Program-made: the position numbers and the translations under genes
Part shown: positions 61,539-64,000 of the stretch, piece by piece
Layout of the letters: the number at the start of each line of letters is the position of its first letter
How positions within the stretch are numbered: the first letter of the stretch is position 1
Notes under the pieces: model-generated
What the model saw: the letters and a program-made list of their open reading frames with translations, nothing else
What the model was told of the DNA's origin: nothing
The model's database searches: none
Source of the DNA: Curtobacterium sp. VKM Ac-2922
GTDB lineage: Bacteria > Actinomycetota > Actinomycetes > Actinomycetales > Microbacteriaceae
Direction: 5' to 3'
NCBI RefSeq assembly: GCF_022815645.1
Contig: NZ_JALGRO010000017.1
Coordinates: 1-64,000 of the forward strand
Length of the DNA: 64,000 nt

Positions 61539-61900
61539 AGCTGCTGCCCCTCGGCGAAGAACGTCGTCAGGCTGGTGACGACGCCGTCGCGGACCTCGAT
61601 CACGTCGATGCCGCGGACCTGGGGGTCGCCCACCGGACCGAAGCCCCAGCCGAGCGCGCCGTGCGTGTCCGACACGTACCGGTGGCCCTCCGCCACGAAC
61701 TGGAATCCCGCAGGAGCGTCGTCGATCAGGGATGCGGCCTTGGCCTCGAGCGCGTCCCAACCGGTGACGGATCCGTCGGGGTCGCGGAACACGACGTCGG
61801 GCGCGTAGCTACGCTCGATCGCCTGGCGTCGGGACGTGGCGTCGCGGTTGCCGAAGACGTCGTACAGGCTGGCGGTGAGGAGCTCGGAGGTGGTCGACAT
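61535..61900 (-). CDS. SnoaL-like (NTF2-fold) protein
   Basis: 121 residues. SYAPDVVFRDPDGSVTGWDAL, then GALGWGFGPV and VIEVRDGVVTSLTTFF are typical of the NTF2-like SnoaL group, small alpha+beta barrels that bind or convert diverse ligands. No catalytic role can be assigned. TAGGCT (complement of 61907-61912) lies 6 nt before the ATG (leaderless). Confidence 0.85.
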   Translation of the reverse strand: MSTTSELLTASLYDVFGNRDATSRRQAIERSYAPDVVFRDPDGSVTGWDALEAKAASLIDDAPAGFQFVAEGHRYVSDTHGALGWGFGPVGDPQVRGIDVIEVRDGVVTSLTTFFAEGQQL

Positions 61901-61935
61901 GCCGGGAGCCTACGGCTCGGGGCCGACGTGCGGGC

Positions 61936-62772
61936 CTAGCGGCTGAAGACGTCGTCCAAGGTGTAGGTCGCCAGTTGTCGCTCCTGCAGCAGCTCGTGCA
62001 GCCGCGGCAGGGCTCCGATCGTGCCGGGGAAGTTGGCGTGCCCGATGACGATGTGGGCGGGCAGGAACCACTGCTGGGCGAAGCCGACGATCTGGTCCGA
62101 GGTGATGTCGCCCGAGTCGGCGAGCGACCCGTACCAGAGCAGCGGCGTCGTGTACCCGGCACGGGCGGCGGCGGCATCGACCCGGGCGTCGTGGTACCCG
62201 AAGGGCGGGCGGAAGTACGGCTTGGCACTCACGCCGAAGGTGTCCTGGATGAAGTCGTCGTTGCGCGTGAGCTGGTCGATGATCCCCTGGTCGGAGAGCT
62301 TCGTCAGCGCCGGGTGGTCCCACGTGTGGTTGCCGAGCTGCACCTGCCCCGAGGCCACCAGCGGCCGGAGCAGGTCCGCGTGGTCGGTCCACGACGGGCG
62401 GACACCGTTGACGAAGAAGGTCAGGCGCGTTCCCGTCTCGGCGGCGAACCGGGCGTAGGCCTCGACGACCTCGCTCGAGGCGCCGTCGTCGACCGTCCAC
62501 GCGATGCCCGGTGTGCCTTCCGGCAGGCCGGTGACCGTGCCGTGCGGCAGGGGCTGTCGCTGCAGCGCGGGCCGGGTCGGGGTCGGCGTGGGTGTCGGTG
62601 TGGGCGTTCGTGTGGGGCTCGTGCTCGGCGTCGCGTTCCTCGCGGTCGCGGTGGTGCTGGCACGCGGCGAGGGTGTCCCCGAGCAGGCCGCCAGCGTCCC
62701 CGCGAGCACCGTCCCGCCGATGCCGGACAACAGCGCTCGTCGGGACGGGGTCCGGGCAGGTCGATGGGTCAT
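61936..62772 (-). CDS. Polysaccharide deacetylase lipoprotein
   Basis: 278 residues. A lipoprotein signal with twin arginines and lipobox LAAC is followed by a Thr/Pro repeat linker (TPTPTPTPT, about 50-70) and a NodB domain: TVDDG (metal Asp), HTWDH (metal His pair) and RPPFGYHD (catalytic Arg and Pro). It probably removes acetyl groups from a cell-wall or external polysaccharide at the outer membrane face. The start at 62772 has GATGGT 6 nt upstream, a weak leaderless match. Confidence 0.9.
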   Translation of the reverse strand: MTHRPARTPSRRALLSGIGGTVLAGTLAACSGTPSPRASTTATARNATPSTSPTRTPTPTPTPTPTRPALQRQPLPHGTVTGLPEGTPGIAWTVDDGASSEVVEAYARFAAETGTRLTFFVNGVRPSWTDHADLLRPLVASGQVQLGNHTWDHPALTKLSDQGIIDQLTRNDDFIQDTFGVSAKPYFRPPFGYHDARVDAAAARAGYTTPLLWYGSLADSGDITSDQIVGFAQQWFLPAHIVIGHANFPGTIGALPRLHELLQERQLATYTLDDVFSR

Positions 62773-62871
62773 CGTCGAACCATCCTCACGAGTGTCGGCG
62801 AGCCGCACATCAGCACCGAGGACGATCCCGGATGGCCGACCGGCCATCCGGCGGGGCGGGGCGCGGTGCCG

Positions 62872-62945
62872 CGCCGAGTCTCGGCCCCGCGGACAGGACG
62901 CGGCCCGCGGACGGTGCATCCTGTCCGCCTGGCCGAGACTCGGCG
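62872..62945. repeat. Dispersed palindromic element, copy 2
   Basis: Outer arms CGCCGAGTCTCGGCC/GGCCGAGACTCGGCG (15 bp, perfect) and inner arms GCGGACAGGA/TCCTGTCCGC (10 bp) with a 20-nt loop. Same layout and shared flank GTGCCG as copy 1 at 13255. Confidence 0.9.
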
Positions 62946-62951
62946 TCCGCG

Positions 62952-62983
62952 CCGGCCCGCCGGCCCGCCGGCCCGCCGGCCCG
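62952..62983. repeat. Octanucleotide tandem repeat (CCGGCCCG)4
   Basis: Four perfect units directly right of palindrome copy 2, followed by degenerate GGCCCGGC units. Third 8-bp array of the window. Confidence 0.9.
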
Positions 62984-63146
62984 GCGTCCGCGCTGGCCCG
63001 GCGGCCCGGCGGCCCGCCCGCCCGGCGGCCGGCGGCTGCGGCACGCGGCCCGGGCTGGGAAGCCGCCACGGGGCGGCCGGGTAGCCAGGAACCGGACGCG
63101 AGTCGGCCCTCCCGGTCGGCCCGCCCCGCGACGAGAGGAGCGCCCA

Positions 63147-64000
63147 GTGCGCGCACTGACCTGGCAGGGCACCGAGAAGGTGTCCGTCGAGACCGTTCCC
63201 GACCCGACCATCCAGCAGCCGACCGACGCGATCGTACGGATCACCTCGACGGCGATCTGCGGCTCCGACCTGCACCTGTACCGCGTGCTCGGCCCGTACA
63301 TCGACAAGGGCGACGTCCTGGGCCACGAGCCGATGGGCATCGTCGAGGAGGTCGGCTCCGCCGTCACGAACCTGCAGGTCGGCGACCGCGTCGTCGTCCC
63401 GTTCAACATCTCGTGCGGGCACTGCTTCATGTGCCAGCGCGGCCTGCAGTCGCAGTGCGAGACGACGCAGGTCACCGAGTACGGCAGCGGTGCGGCGCTC
63501 TTCGGCTACACCAAGATGTACGGCCAGGTCCCCGGTGGCCAGGCCGAGTACCTGCGCGTGCCGCACGCCGACTACGGCCCGATCGTCATCCCGGACGACG
63601 GCACTCCCGACGACCGCTGGCTGTTCATGAGTGACATCCTGCCGACCGCGTGGCAGGCCGTGCAGTACGCCGACGTGCCCGAGGGTGGGACGCTCGCGGT
63701 CCTCGGTCTGGGCCCGGTGGGGCAGTTCGCCGCCCGCATCGGTAAGCACCTGGGCTACCGCGTGCTCGCCGTCGACCCCGAGTCGGTGCGCCGCGACCTG
63801 GGCGCGAAGTACGGCATCGAGACCCACGACCTGACGAAGGACGTCGTCGCCGAGCTCGTCGACGCCACGGACGGCCGCGGTCCCGACGGCGTGGTCGACG
63901 CGGTCGGCATGGAGGCCCACGGCAACCCGGTCGCCGGGTTCGCGCAGCGCGCCGCCGGACTGCTGCCGGACACGCTCGCGCGGAAGGCGATCGAGACCGC
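63147..64000 (+). CDS. Zinc-dependent dehydrogenase, formaldehyde-dehydrogenase-like, 3' end outside window
   Basis: 284 residues are visible and the frame is open to the window edge. AICGSDLHLY and GHEPMG supply the catalytic zinc ligands, CGHCFMCQRGLQSQC the structural zinc cysteines. VLGLGPVGQFAARIG starts the Rossmann fold, with ADPESV... type residues (VDPES) favouring NAD. The long insertion near YTKMYGQVPGGQAEY is typical of glutathione-independent formaldehyde dehydrogenase-like MDR proteins. GTG start with GAGAGGAG 6 nt upstream. Confidence 0.9.
   Translation, partial: MRALTWQGTEKVSVETVPDPTIQQPTDAIVRITSTAICGSDLHLYRVLGPYIDKGDVLGHEPMGIVEEVGSAVTNLQVGDRVVVPFNISCGHCFMCQRGLQSQCETTQVTEYGSGAALFGYTKMYGQVPGGQAEYLRVPHADYGPIVIPDDGTPDDRWLFMSDILPTAWQAVQYADVPEGGTLAVLGLGPVGQFAARIGKHLGYRVLAVDPESVRRDLGAKYGIETHDLTKDVVAELVDATDGRGPDGVVDAVGMEAHGNPVAGFAQRAAGLLPDTLARKAIET

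Larger units (their letters stand above)
62773..63146. other. Divergent intergenic region with palindromes and GC repeats
   Basis: 374 bp without a gene between the deacetylase and the dehydrogenase. It holds GATGGCCG-CGGCCATC (62831-62848), the dispersed palindrome (62872-62945), an octanucleotide array (62952-62983) and degenerate GGCCCG repeats to about 63030. No convincing promoter was recognised for the dehydrogenase, which has a normal ribosome binding site. Confidence 0.8.

Noticed and set aside
41661-62983. CRISPR-like arrays
   Set aside because: The repeats are 8-bp tandem units without spacers and no cas genes are present.

Overview
The window is about 64 kb of very GC-rich DNA packed with short intergenic gaps, genes on both strands, many GTG starts, Cys-less lipoprotein and LCP/Rpf-type cell-wall genes, and actinobacterial regulators. 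This fits the chromosome of an actinobacterium of the Microbacteriaceae, most likely Curtobacterium or a close relative. The genus is my inference from gene style, not proven. I see no rRNA, tRNA, CRISPR array, transposase, integrase or phage structural gene.

Layout. 1-4663: tail of an oligopeptide-type ABC importer operon (two permeases, a double ATPase) ending in a ROK sugar kinase. 4717-13218: small membrane protein, secreted trypsin-like protease, AAA+ ATPase, stress-type SDR, XRE/MmyB regulator divergent from an SDR, pyruvate oxidase, PAP2 phosphatase. 13409-18486: Bcr/CflA drug exporter with a divergent MarR regulator, SoxR, aldo/keto reductase, a 57-residue peptide and an MFS transporter. 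18635-24902: complete Mrp Na+/H+ antiporter operon (mnhA(B)-C-D-E-F-G) with 4-nt overlaps. 25013-32276: oxidoreductase divergent from its MarR regulator, two SDRs, a frameshifted sugar dehydrogenase, an aldo/keto reductase, a gluconolactonase-like protein and RlmC. 32597-41524: cell envelope genes (Rpf/LysM protein, two LCP ligases, MMPL transporter), MarR, GntR, an ECF sigma factor and an EEP-family hydrolase. 41754-50165: SDR, TetR, ThrE-type exporter, kinase-like protein, OsmC, DUF805, Zn-alcohol dehydrogenase and a secreted lectin-LytM peptidase. 50221-58080: a second peptide ABC operon (binding protein, two permeases, gamma-glutamyltransferase-like enzyme, double ATPase, GntR) with a 20-bp palindromic operator at its head. 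58108-59919: a degenerate patch made of gene fragments around one intact NYN gene. 59999-64000: TauE-type permease, AlkD-like protein, SnoaL-like protein, polysaccharide deacetylase lipoprotein and a Zn-alcohol dehydrogenase cut by the window edge.

Three sequence-level patterns cross these blocks. First, about half the genes have a TANNNT-like hexamer ending 6-7 nt before the start codon and no ribosome binding site, the signature of leaderless transcripts. Second, many stop codons are followed within about 7-31 nt by a GC-rich hairpin with GGAGGC/GCCTCC arms and no T-tract, a recurring terminator-like family. Third, a second palindrome family occurs twice (13255 and 62872), each copy next to GC-rich short tandem repeats. 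The strongest candidates for new biology are the import-plus-cytosolic gamma-glutamyltransferase operon, the recombination patch at 58.1-59.9 kb, and the promoter and terminator architecture.
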